Shown here one piece after another: positions 36,706 to 45,977 of a DNA stretch of 64,000 nt; positions within the stretch are counted from its first letter, which is position 1; each line of letters begins with the position of its first letter. A program made the position numbers and the translations under genes. The notes under the pieces were generated by a model that was not told where the DNA came from, made no database searches, and was given only the letters and a program-made list of their open reading frames with translations. Source of the DNA: Paenibacillus plantarum (GTDB lineage Bacteria; Bacillota; Bacilli; Paenibacillales; NBRC-103111); the NCBI RefSeq assembly GCF_013141695.1, contig NZ_WHNY01000045.1, positions 52,892-116,891 of the forward strand, in the 5' to 3' direction.

Positions 36706-38379
36706 ATGAAAAAAATCAGCAAAATGAAAGCAACATCCGTTTCCTTAGCATTAGTACTTTCCAGCACAGCGCTACTTACGGCTTGTGGATCAGATAAGGA
36801 CAAGGCAGCTAGCACAACAACACCAAGTACCGCAGCTGCAGCTACAGCAAGTGCGAAACCAGCAGGACCTAAACCTAAGATTACGGTTTCCATTTATGAT
36901 CGTAATAATGTACCTGAGGGTGAAGGCTCGATTACGAATAACCGGTGGACGAAGTGGATTAATGAGAATGCACCTGTGCAAGTTGAGTTTATCCCTGTTC
37001 CACGTACGAACTCTTCGGAGAAGTGGAACGTTCTGTTCGCTTCTGGCCAAGCACCTGATTTAATCTTGGAATTCTCGAATCCTTATATGAAGGATTTGGC
37101 GGCCAAAGGACAAATTATTCCGATCGATGATGCTATTTCGAAATATTCCACGAATTACAAGAAGATGATCGCTGGCAATGAGTCTTTACAAAAATTAACG
37201 AGATTTAATGGGAAAACGTACTTCTTTGGTCGCAGTCTTCCATTTGCAACCAACCACTATGTGATGGTTCGCCAGGATTGGTTGGATAAATTGAAGCTAC
37301 CAATGCCAAAAACAACAGAAGAGTATCTGCAAGTTGCGAAAGCGTTCACAGAGCAAGATCCTGACGGTAATGGCAAGAAAGATACATTGGGTTCAACTTT
37401 CTGGGATGTAGACTATATGTACCAACTAGGGCAAGCGAGTGATGAAACATTGCCAATGATCACGTCCTATCATTTAATCAATGATCAATATGTACGTACA
37501 TGGGATCGTCCAAAAGCAGATTTAGCTTTCAAGAAAGCTCTGTATGATGCTGGCACTGTAGATAAAGATACGTTCACAGACAAAAATATGGCTAAAGCAC
37601 AGCAAGATTGGGTTAACGGCAAGCTTGGCATTTATGGATCAGATGGTTTAGAAGGTGCAAAAGGATACGATGTCTACAATACGCTGATCAAAAATAATCC
37701 AGATGCAAAAGTAGCGATTATGCCGCTTCCGAAGTCTGAAATAGGTCAATTTTCACCTGCAGGTGCAGTACCTATGCAATTTATGGGTGCTATTAATGCA
37801 ACAGCGAAGAACGTAGAAGCCGTTGTTCAATATGTGGATTGGTTGATGACGCCAGAAGTTCAAAACACATTGAAGTATGGTATGGAAGGCGTTAACTATA
37901 CGATGGTAAACGGTTGTCCGAAACCAATTGATGCAGCGAAAAACAAGAAAGAATTAGATTGGAATGGCGATTTCCAAATGGTGTCTCAACTGGGCACAAT
38001 GGGGAAATGTGCGGATTACGTGAACCAACTAGATCCTTCGAAGCCGAATGATAAAACCTATATTGACTTGATCAACCAAGGTAAAGCGGCATACATTACA
38101 GCTGATCGTCCAACTACGTCCGAAATCGTACTTCCAGTTACTTTGACAGATGATCTAACTGTTATTAAAAACACGTTGAAAAATACACTTACAAACATTT
38201 ATACAAAAGCTGTTGTAGGTGGATCAGGTTATACCGTTGAACAAGCGATGAAAGATGCTCAAGATGCTTGGGAAAAAGGCGGCGGTAAAAAAGTCGATGA
38301 CTTCTATACAAAAGCCTATACAGATAACAAAAAAGACGTTATTTACACGAAAGATTACTATAAATTGTTGACGAAATAA
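36706..38379 (+). CDS. Extracellular solute-binding lipoprotein (second importer)
   Basis: A 557-residue receptor lipoprotein. The signal peptide ends LTAC with Cys27 as lipid site, followed by a low-complexity Thr/Ala/Ser linker. It has an EF-hand-like DPDGNGKKDTLG loop and the LMVRQDWLDKL-like segment (here MVRQDWLDKLKLPMPKTTEEY). Codon use is richer in A/T third bases than the surrounding CAZyme genes, as expected for a highly expressed receptor. A 125-bp gap before it contains the palindrome TTGTACGTACAA (36671-36682). A strong terminator follows the gene, which ends this operon. Confidence 0.93.
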   Translation: MKKISKMKATSVSLALVLSSTALLTACGSDKDKAASTTTPSTAAAATASAKPAGPKPKITVSIYDRNNVPEGEGSITNNRWTKWINENAPVQVEFIPVPRTNSSEKWNVLFASGQAPDLILEFSNPYMKDLAAKGQIIPIDDAISKYSTNYKKMIAGNESLQKLTRFNGKTYFFGRSLPFATNHYVMVRQDWLDKLKLPMPKTTEEYLQVAKAFTEQDPDGNGKKDTLGSTFWDVDYMYQLGQASDETLPMITSYHLINDQYVRTWDRPKADLAFKKALYDAGTVDKDTFTDKNMAKAQQDWVNGKLGIYGSDGLEGAKGYDVYNTLIKNNPDAKVAIMPLPKSEIGQFSPAGAVPMQFMGAINATAKNVEAVVQYVDWLMTPEVQNTLKYGMEGVNYTMVNGCPKPIDAAKNKKELDWNGDFQMVSQLGTMGKCADYVNQLDPSKPNDKTYIDLINQGKAAYITADRPTTSEIVLPVTLTDDLTVIKNTLKNTLTNIYTKAVVGGSGYTVEQAMKDAQDAWEKGGGKKVDDFYTKAYTDNKKDVIYTKDYYKLLTK

Positions 38380-38428
38380 GTTAACGACAATCATGTACAC
38401 AAGTTAAATCAAAGTTTTAGTCCAACAT

Positions 38429-38474
38429 GTGCTTCCTTCCTGCTGTTAGTTAGTTCGGAAGGAAGCATTTTTTT
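38429..38474 (+). terminator. Terminator after second receptor gene
   Basis: TGCTTCCTTCC and GGAAGGAAGCA form a perfect 11-bp stem followed by eight Ts. It separates the importer from the PL8 genes. Confidence 0.93.
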
Positions 38475-38552
38475 TCAATATAAGGACTCGATTTTTGCAA
38501 GGAGCGGCTGAAGTAAAGCCAACAAATCGTTCGACTTAAGAGGGGGCTAATT

Positions 38553-41500
38553 ATGTTAATGGGTAAATTTCGTTTTATGAAAGCGCTTATATTGGTGCTA
38601 GCTATGATTGTCAATGTACTGGCACTGCCCATTCAACCTGCCTATGCGGCAGATGAGTATGACACATTACGCGCGAAAATTTATGACCTTACCACGGGAG
38701 GACCTACTTTCGATCCAGCGGACCCGGACATCAGCGGCAAGATTACCAATATTACGACGCTTGCTCAGACGAATTGGGATACGATGAATAAGACTGCAGG
38801 AAGAACTTATCTGTGGAGTGACATGGCAACAACAACAGAATCAGAGCACGTTTCTGGAAGTTACCAACGTTTAGAAGCGATGACGCTAGCTTATGTGACA
38901 AGAGGTTCAACGCTTCAAAATAACGCAGCTTTACTGGCGGATATTATAAGTGCCATGGACTGGATGTACACGAACCGATATAACACTAGTGTAGTGTATA
39001 GAGGTTATGACAATTGGTTTGACTGGCAAATCTCTTCTCCACTCAGCATCAATAATATAACAACTTGGATTTATTCCAGTTTAACCGCAACGCAGATTAC
39101 GAATTGGCACGCTGTCATCGACTATCAAGCGCCTACTTGGGGAGCCAGCCTGACTGGAGCTAATCGCGTATGGGCTTGCAACATTAAAATTACGAGCGGG
39201 ATTATAGTCAAGAATAGTGGCAAAATCATCTTAGGCAGGGACCAGCTTAGTTCGGTATTTGATTATGTGACTTCCGGTGAAGGGATGTATAGCGACGGTT
39301 CATTTCTTCAACATACCGCACTCATTCCTTACAACGGCGGATATGGCATAAATTTGCTCGATAATTTAACCAAAGTGATGTATGTCGTTGCAGGTTCTAC
39401 GTGGGATATAACAGATCCAGATGTGAATAACATCTATCAATGGATTTATAATGCTTTTGAACCGCTATTTTATAATACCTCCATGGCCGATATGGTCAGA
39501 GGAAGAAATATTGCTAGATTAGCCAGCGATGATAATGGATTAACGTCAATGGGTGCGCTTGGCGCTTCCGTGGTAAGGATGGCATTGTCAGCACCATCTG
39601 CTGATGATCGGGCAGCCTATAAATCGATGATTAAGAAATGGATGACAGAAGCTACGTCTCCTACCAAGTATGCTGATTTGGTTATGATCAGCTCCATCGT
39701 GCAAACGAAACAAATCATGAGTGATCCCTCTGTTACCACGAGAGATGCGCTGATCATGAACAAACAATACCCCAACATGGCTAGAGCCATACACCATAGA
39801 CCAGGATTCGCTTTTGGCATCAGTATGTCATCCAATAAAATCGGGAATTTTGAAATTGTTAATAATGAGAATTTAAAGGGTTGGCATACCGGAGACGGAA
39901 TGACCTATCTCTATAATTCCGATTTGACACAATACAAGGATTCTTACTGGCCAACTGTAAACAGCTATCGTTTACCTGGCACGACAGTCAATCAGAACAC
40001 AACGGCAGCAGCTAATGTCAAAAATCCGAATAGTTGGGTTGGCGGAACAGAAATATCGGGCCAATATGGGATCACAGGCATGCAATACACGGCTAATGCC
40101 GCTACGCTGACAGCGAAGAAATCATGGTTCATGTTCGATGATGAGATTGTAAGTCTGGGAGCTGGTATCACGTCCACAGACAACAAGGTAGCTGAAACCA
40201 TTGTTGAAAACCGAAAACTGAACAGCTCCGCTAACAATGCGCTTACTGTAAATGGCGCCGCAAAGTCAACCACGCTAGGTTGGAATGAGACGATGACCGG
40301 AGTCACAAAGGTTCATTTGGCTGGAAATGTGGCTGGTTCCGACATCGGTTACTACTTCCCAACAGCAACGACATTAAAGGGATTGCGCGAGGCGCGAACA
40401 GCCCAATGGTCGAGCATTAACCAGTACTCTACAGGTCCAGAATACTTTACGAACTATACACGCAACTATATGAATCTGTGGTTCGATCATGGCACGAATC
40501 CGACGAATGCCCAGTATGCCTATGTGCTACTGCCAGGTATGTCAAGCGGGCAGTTGGACACGTATGCAGCTAATCCGGATATTACAGTCGTTGAAAATTC
40601 AACCGCTGCACAGGCTGTGCAAGAAAATGCACTTGGCATACTAGGAATTAACTTCTGGAATGATGCGGTCAAAACGGTGAGCGGTGTCACCAGCAATAAA
40701 AAGGCGTCCGTCATGGTCCGCACGACCGAGAATGGAACCGAAGTTTCCGTATCTGATCCAACGTTAGCCAACACGGGTACCATTCAACTTACGCTGACGC
40801 AACCTCTAGGGCCTGTGGCATATAAGGATTCACGGATAACAACCAGCACGAGCGGCGGTACGACTACGCTTACGGTTAATGTGAACGGTGCTGGCGGCAA
40901 AAGCATCAAGGCGTTTTTTGCAACGCCAACCGGTGTCCCGATTGCCGGCTATACAGTGAACGAAGATTTTGACGACATGCTGCCTGGCACGCTGACCGGG
41001 CAAAACGGCTGGATTTTCAATAACGCAGGTGTTGCTGCGAATACGGTTGTCGTGCAGAAGGACAATGGCTCTATTACGGACAAATCGCTGAAAGTAACAG
41101 CGGGCTCAACTAGCGGAAGTGCCGAAGCTTATCGTCTGTTTAATGCTCCTCAAGGCGGCTATATCACAGCGGAAGCGACCGTAACAGCTGATGATAGCAA
41201 TTGGAAAAATGCGCTAATCATATCAGACAACAGCTTAACTGCCAATAACGTAGCGGCTCAATTGGTGATGCAAAGCGGTAAAATTTGGGGCTATAACGGC
41301 AGCACCAAAACCGATGTTTTGACAGGAATTACGAATGGTCAGCCGTACCGCCTAAAGGTCGTGATCAATGCGTCAACGAAAAAATACGACGTCTACGTCA
41401 ATGATGCGCTGCTCGCCTCGGGTTGGAATTATCGCTTCACGGGCTTGACCGCGCTCGACAAGGTTTCTACTTCCATCGCTGGCAACGCCAGCTCGATGAG

Positions 41501-42128
41501 TGTGGACGATGTGAAAGTATCGTATGCACCACTCACGTTAACTAGTTTAATCGATGAGAATTTTAACGGCATGACGCTCGCTAATCTGAATGGGCAAGGC
41601 GGTTGGGTATTCGATAACGGCGGCGTCACGGGGAATACGGGCGTCGTACAGATGGTAAGCGGATCGGCTACGAACAAAGCTGCCAAATTGACAACAACGT
41701 CCACTAGCGGCAAAGCCGAGGCGTATCATTCATTTACTGCACCGGCAGGTAGCACGGTCATCGCAGAAGTGACCGTGACCGCCGATGACAACAACTGGAA
41801 AAATGCCTTAGTCATCGCTGACAGCAGTCTCACTTCGAACAACAGTGCTGTCCATCTCATAATGCAGAACGGCAGAATCTGGGGCTACAACGGTAGTACC
41901 CAAACGAACGTGCTGACTTCGATCGAGAGCGGCGTTCCATACCGTTTGAAGGTAGTAATCAATACATCAACCAAAAAGTTTGATGTCTACGTGAATGGCG
42001 AGCTGCGAGGCTCACAGTGGAACTATCGGTATACCGGATTGACCAAGGTTGACCGGCTGGGCTCAGCGATCGGCGGCAACGCCAGCTCGATGAGCGTAGA
42101 TGATGCCAAGGTGAGCTATATTCCGTAA
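38553..42128 (+). CDS. Secreted PL8-family polysaccharide lyase (copy 1)
   Basis: A 1191-residue exported lyase. The signal peptide ends PAYAADE (about residue 34). The PL8 alpha/alpha toroid spans about 35-390 and its beta domains about 400-790. Candidate catalytic residues are Asn204 in TGANRVW, His254 and Tyr264 in QHTALIPYNGGYG, and an Arg in VRGRNIAR. PL8 enzymes cut hyaluronan, chondroitin or xanthan by beta-elimination. Two related C-terminal modules of about 190 residues (about 800-990 and 995-1191) share DENFNGM-like starts, DxNWKNAL and GNASSMSVDDxKVSY endings, and probably bind sugar. AGAGGGGG precedes the ATG. The gene has no regulon promoter of its own. TGAAAGCGCTTATA just after the start resembles a cre. 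Confidence 0.9.
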   Translation: MLMGKFRFMKALILVLAMIVNVLALPIQPAYAADEYDTLRAKIYDLTTGGPTFDPADPDISGKITNITTLAQTNWDTMNKTAGRTYLWSDMATTTESEHVSGSYQRLEAMTLAYVTRGSTLQNNAALLADIISAMDWMYTNRYNTSVVYRGYDNWFDWQISSPLSINNITTWIYSSLTATQITNWHAVIDYQAPTWGASLTGANRVWACNIKITSGIIVKNSGKIILGRDQLSSVFDYVTSGEGMYSDGSFLQHTALIPYNGGYGINLLDNLTKVMYVVAGSTWDITDPDVNNIYQWIYNAFEPLFYNTSMADMVRGRNIARLASDDNGLTSMGALGASVVRMALSAPSADDRAAYKSMIKKWMTEATSPTKYADLVMISSIVQTKQIMSDPSVTTRDALIMNKQYPNMARAIHHRPGFAFGISMSSNKIGNFEIVNNENLKGWHTGDGMTYLYNSDLTQYKDSYWPTVNSYRLPGTTVNQNTTAAANVKNPNSWVGGTEISGQYGITGMQYTANAATLTAKKSWFMFDDEIVSLGAGITSTDNKVAETIVENRKLNSSANNALTVNGAAKSTTLGWNETMTGVTKVHLAGNVAGSDIGYYFPTATTLKGLREARTAQWSSINQYSTGPEYFTNYTRNYMNLWFDHGTNPTNAQYAYVLLPGMSSGQLDTYAANPDITVVENSTAAQAVQENALGILGINFWNDAVKTVSGVTSNKKASVMVRTTENGTEVSVSDPTLANTGTIQLTLTQPLGPVAYKDSRITTSTSGGTTTLTVNVNGAGGKSIKAFFATPTGVPIAGYTVNEDFDDMLPGTLTGQNGWIFNNAGVAANTVVVQKDNGSITDKSLKVTAGSTSGSAEAYRLFNAPQGGYITAEATVTADDSNWKNALIISDNSLTANNVAAQLVMQSGKIWGYNGSTKTDVLTGITNGQPYRLKVVINASTKKYDVYVNDALLASGWNYRFTGLTALDKVSTSIAGNASSMSVDDVKVSYAPLTLTSLIDENFNGMTLANLNGQGGWVFDNGGVTGNTGVVQMVSGSATNKAAKLTTTSTSGKAEAYHSFTAPAGSTVIAEVTVTADDNNWKNALVIADSSLTSNNSAVHLIMQNGRIWGYNGSTQTNVLTSIESGVPYRLKVVINTSTKKFDVYVNGELRGSQWNYRYTGLTKVDRLGSAIGGNASSMSVDDAKVSYIP

Positions 42129-42167
42129 GGTATTCAAGTAGATTAGCCTAACTTCTAGTTCAGTCAT

Positions 42168-42227
42168 ATGCTCCTCTTCATTCGTATGGTTAATTCCTAA
42201 TCCATTCATTGAAGAGGAGCATTCTTT
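42168..42227 (+). terminator. Hairpin between the two PL8 genes
   Basis: ATGCTCCTCTTCA (42168-42180) pairs perfectly with TGAAGAGGAGCAT (42210-42222) around 29 bases, followed by TCTTT. It is a weak-tailed terminator or processing stem. Confidence 0.65.
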
Positions 42228-42263
42228 GGCCTGAGACAATTTAGCATGTGAAAGGGGTTATTA

Positions 42264-45200
42264 ATGTTGACGAGTAAAAACCTAATTAGGAAAGCACTTG
42301 TGTTGATACTAGCTCTAGTATTCATTGCAGTGGCACTGCCCATTCAACCTGCCAATGCGGCAGATGAGTATGACACGTTGCGAGCGAGAATGTATGATTT
42401 TACAACAGGGGGCTCAACGTATGACACTGCTGATCCGGACATCAGCGTCAAGATCACGAATATTACGACACTAGCACAAACCAACTGGGATACGATGAAT
42501 AAGAGCGCGGGTAGAACTTATCTGTGGAGCGACTTGGCAACGACAACGGAATCGGAGCATGTTTCCCAAAGCTACCAACGGTTAGAAGCAATGACACTGG
42601 CTTATGTGACGAGAGGCTCATCCCTTCAAAATAACGCAGCTTTGCGCACGGACATTATCAGCGCTATGGATTGGATGTATACGAACAGGTACAATACCAG
42701 CATTCCTAAAAGAGGGTATGACAACTGGTTTGACTGGCAGGTCACTTCACCGCTTGTGATCAATAACATTACAATTTGGTTATATGACAGTTTAACCCCG
42801 ACGCAAATTAGCAATTGGCATGCGGTTATCGACTATCAAGCTCTTGCATGGGGGGCTGGCTTGACTGGAGCCAATCGTGTATGGGCTTGCTACATTAAAA
42901 TTCAAAGCGGGATTATCGTCAAGAATAGCGCCAAAATTATAGAGGGCAGAGACCAGCTTAGCTCCGTATTTGATTATGTGACTTCTGGAGAAGGGGTGTA
43001 CAGCGAGGGGTCCTTTATTCAGCATACCGCATTCATTCCCTACAACGGGGGATATGGCACAGCTTTACTCGATAATTTAACAAAAATCATGTATGTCGTA
43101 GCTGGGTCCACTTGGGATATCGTAGATCCGGATGTAAATAATATTTATCAATGGATTTATACGGCTTTTGAACCGCTATATTATAATAACTCTATGTTTG
43201 ATAATGTCAGAGGAAGAGGTATTGCTGGTTATAGAGATGATGATAAGGGACTTACTTCTATAAAAGCGATTGGACCTTCCGTGGTTCGGATGGCATTGTC
43301 CGCACCAAATGCCAGCGATCGGGCTGCCTATAAATCAATGGTCAAAAAATGGTTGCTAGAAGCCACTTCGCCTACGAAGTATGCGGATTTGGTCATGATG
43401 AGCGATATCGTTCAAGCGAAGCTAATCGAGGGTGATACATCCGTTACCCCAAGAGCACCGCTGATCATGAACAAACAATACCCGAATATGGCTAGAACTG
43501 TACACCATAGACCGGGATTTGCCTTCGGCATCAGCATGTCTTCCAATCGAATTGCGAATTATGAACAGATTAATGATGTCAATTTAAGGGGGTGGCATAC
43601 CGGAGACGGGATGACCTATCTGTATAATTCGGACTTGAAACAATATAAAGATTCCTACTGGTCTACGGTCAATAGTTATCGCATGCCAGGTACAACCGTT
43701 AATCAGAATACCACGGCTGCTGCTAATGCCAAAAATCCCAATAGTTGGGTTGGAGGCACAGAAGTTGCAGGCTTATACGGAGCAACAGGCATGCAATACA
43801 CGGCTAATGGCTACAATCTCACAGCAAAGAAATCCTGGTTTATGTTTGATGATGAAATCGTGAGTTTAGGTTCCGGCATTACATCTACGGACAACAAAGT
43901 TGTTGAAACCATTGTCGATAACCGCAAGCTGAACAGCAGCGGAAACAATGCGATCACCGTCAACGGTGCTGCTAAATCGACAGCACTTGGGTGGAGCGAG
44001 ACGATGACTGGCGTAAATCGCATTCATTTGGCCGGAAGTGTGGCCGGGTCGGATGTCGGTTACTACTTTCCTACGACAACAGTGCTTAAAGGATTGCGTG
44101 AAGCGCGAACAGACCAATGGTCGAGTATCAATCAATACAATCTTGGCACCGATTACACGACGAATTTTACACGCAACTTCATGAACCTATGGTTCGATCA
44201 TGGTATGAATCCGACCAATGCTGGGTACGCTTATGTACTGCTGCCTGGCAAGTCTAGTAGTCAAGTGGACACCTATGCCGCAAATCCAGACATCACGGTG
44301 GTTGAGAACTCGACAGCGGCACAAGCCGTACAAGAAAATTCACTAGGAATTCTAGGGATTAACTTCTGGAATGATGCTTCAAAGACGGTGAGCGGTGTCA
44401 CCAGTAACAAGAAGGCGTCCGTTATGGTCCGTACAACCGAGAACGGAACGGAAGTTTCCGTATCCGATCCAACGCTGTCCAATACGGGCACAATTCAACT
44501 TACGCTAACGCAACCTTTGGGGCCAGTGGCTTATAAGGATTCTCGGATAACAGCCAGCATGAGCGGCGGAACGACTACTCTTACGGTTAATGTGAATGGT
44601 GCTGGGGGTAAAAGCATTAAGGCGTTTTTTGCAACGCCTACAGGCGTCCCGATTACCGGGTATACGGTGAATGAAGATTTCAACGACATGTTGCCTGGCA
44701 CGTTGTCCGGGCAAAATGGCTGGATTATGAATAACGCAGGTGTTGCTGCGAATACCGTTGTTGTACAGCCTTTGAATGCTGATAACACAGAAAAATCACT
44801 GAAAGTAACGACAGCATCAACTAGCGGAAGTGCCGAAGCGTATCGTCTGTTTAATGCTCCTCAAAGCGGCTACATTACAGTTGAAGCGACCGTGACAGCC
44901 GATGATGCCAATTGGAAAAATGCGCTCATCGTTGCGGACAACAGCTTAGCTACCAATAACAATGCGGCACAGCTAGTGATGCAAAGCGGCAAAATTTGGG
45001 GCTATAACGGCAGCACCAAAACCGATGTGTTAACAGGGATTACGAATGGCCAGCCGTATCGCTTGAAAGTCTTGATCAATGCGTCAACGAAAAAATACGA
45101 CGTCTACGTCAACGATGCGCTGCTCGCTACGGGCTGGGACTACCGTTACAACGTGGCCACGCTCGACAAGTTCTCTTCTTCCATCGCGGGCAACGCCAGC

Positions 45201-45830
45201 TCGATGAGCGTGGACGATGTGAAAGTATCGTATAAGCCGCTTGCGTTAACTAGTTTAATCGATGAGAATTTTAACGGCATGACACTCGGTAGTTTGAATG
45301 GGCAAGGCGGTTGGGTATTCGATAATGGCGGTGTCACGGGGAACACGGGCATGGTGCAGACAGTGAGCGGGTCGAATAAATCCGTCCAATTGACGACAAC
45401 GTCCACCTCTGGCAAAGCTGAGGCGTATAAAGTGTTTACCGCGCCGGCTAACAGCACGGTCATTGCAGAAGCGACTGTTACCGCCGATGACGATAACTGG
45501 AAAAATGCTTTAGTCATCTCTGACAGCAGTCTGACTTCGAACAATAGTGCTGCCCATCTCATTATGCAAGCAGGCAGAATTTGGGGTTATAACGGTGGGA
45601 CTCAAACGAACGTACAGACCTCAACCACGAACGGAGAACCTTACCATCTTAAAGTGATTATCAACACGGCAACGAAAAAGTTCGATGTCTACGTGAATGG
45701 TGAGCTGCGTGGCTCGCAATGGAGCTATCGGTATGCCGGGGTGACCAAGGTCGACAAGTTGGGCTCCTCCATCGGCGGTAATGCCAGCTCGATGAGTGTA
45801 GATGATGCGAAGGTGAGTTATAATCCTTAA
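42264..45830 (+). CDS. Secreted PL8-family polysaccharide lyase (copy 2)
   Basis: An 1188-residue paralogue of the preceding gene with the same layout: signal peptide, PL8 toroid with TGANRVWACYIKI, QHTAFIPYNGGYG and VRGRGIAG, beta domains, and two C-terminal modules. Differences are spread through the catalytic toroid, while the C-terminal part and modules share identical runs of up to about 39 bases with copy 1. AAAGGGG precedes the ATG. The two copies may have split specificity, since residues around the cleft differ (for example YNNSMFDNVRGRG against YNTSMADMVRGRN). A terminator follows. Confidence 0.9.
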   Translation: MLTSKNLIRKALVLILALVFIAVALPIQPANAADEYDTLRARMYDFTTGGSTYDTADPDISVKITNITTLAQTNWDTMNKSAGRTYLWSDLATTTESEHVSQSYQRLEAMTLAYVTRGSSLQNNAALRTDIISAMDWMYTNRYNTSIPKRGYDNWFDWQVTSPLVINNITIWLYDSLTPTQISNWHAVIDYQALAWGAGLTGANRVWACYIKIQSGIIVKNSAKIIEGRDQLSSVFDYVTSGEGVYSEGSFIQHTAFIPYNGGYGTALLDNLTKIMYVVAGSTWDIVDPDVNNIYQWIYTAFEPLYYNNSMFDNVRGRGIAGYRDDDKGLTSIKAIGPSVVRMALSAPNASDRAAYKSMVKKWLLEATSPTKYADLVMMSDIVQAKLIEGDTSVTPRAPLIMNKQYPNMARTVHHRPGFAFGISMSSNRIANYEQINDVNLRGWHTGDGMTYLYNSDLKQYKDSYWSTVNSYRMPGTTVNQNTTAAANAKNPNSWVGGTEVAGLYGATGMQYTANGYNLTAKKSWFMFDDEIVSLGSGITSTDNKVVETIVDNRKLNSSGNNAITVNGAAKSTALGWSETMTGVNRIHLAGSVAGSDVGYYFPTTTVLKGLREARTDQWSSINQYNLGTDYTTNFTRNFMNLWFDHGMNPTNAGYAYVLLPGKSSSQVDTYAANPDITVVENSTAAQAVQENSLGILGINFWNDASKTVSGVTSNKKASVMVRTTENGTEVSVSDPTLSNTGTIQLTLTQPLGPVAYKDSRITASMSGGTTTLTVNVNGAGGKSIKAFFATPTGVPITGYTVNEDFNDMLPGTLSGQNGWIMNNAGVAANTVVVQPLNADNTEKSLKVTTASTSGSAEAYRLFNAPQSGYITVEATVTADDANWKNALIVADNSLATNNNAAQLVMQSGKIWGYNGSTKTDVLTGITNGQPYRLKVLINASTKKYDVYVNDALLATGWDYRYNVATLDKFSSSIAGNASSMSVDDVKVSYKPLALTSLIDENFNGMTLGSLNGQGGWVFDNGGVTGNTGMVQTVSGSNKSVQLTTTSTSGKAEAYKVFTAPANSTVIAEATVTADDDNWKNALVISDSSLTSNNSAAHLIMQAGRIWGYNGGTQTNVQTSTTNGEPYHLKVIINTATKKFDVYVNGELRGSQWSYRYAGVTKVDKLGSSIGGNASSMSVDDAKVSYNP

Positions 45831-45838
45831 TTTACTAG

Positions 45839-45873
45839 AAAGAAGCCTGAGGCTCAAAGTCTCAGGTTTCTTT
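45839..45873 (+). terminator. Terminator after PL8 copy 2
   Basis: AGAAGCCTGAG and CTCAGGTTTCT pair around nine bases, followed by a T-rich tail. It lies directly before regulon promoter C. Confidence 0.88.
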
Positions 45874-45889
45874 GTTTATCTTGCATGCA

Positions 45890-45943
45890 TGTTAATCCAA
45901 CAAAGAAATGTAGATTGATGAGCCCTATCAAATTCGGTATGTT
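45890..45943 (+). promoter_or_regulatory. Regulon promoter C (GH28-like/GH78 operon)
   Basis: Operator TGTTAA + 5 + CAAAG + 2 + ATGTAGATTG at 45890-45917; -35 TTGATG (45915-45920), 17 bp, -10 TATGTT (45938-45943). The start codon at 45978 is 60 bases after the operator. Confidence 0.8.
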
Positions 45944-45977
45944 AAACCTGTTAGCTATGAAGCCTAGGAGGATTATT

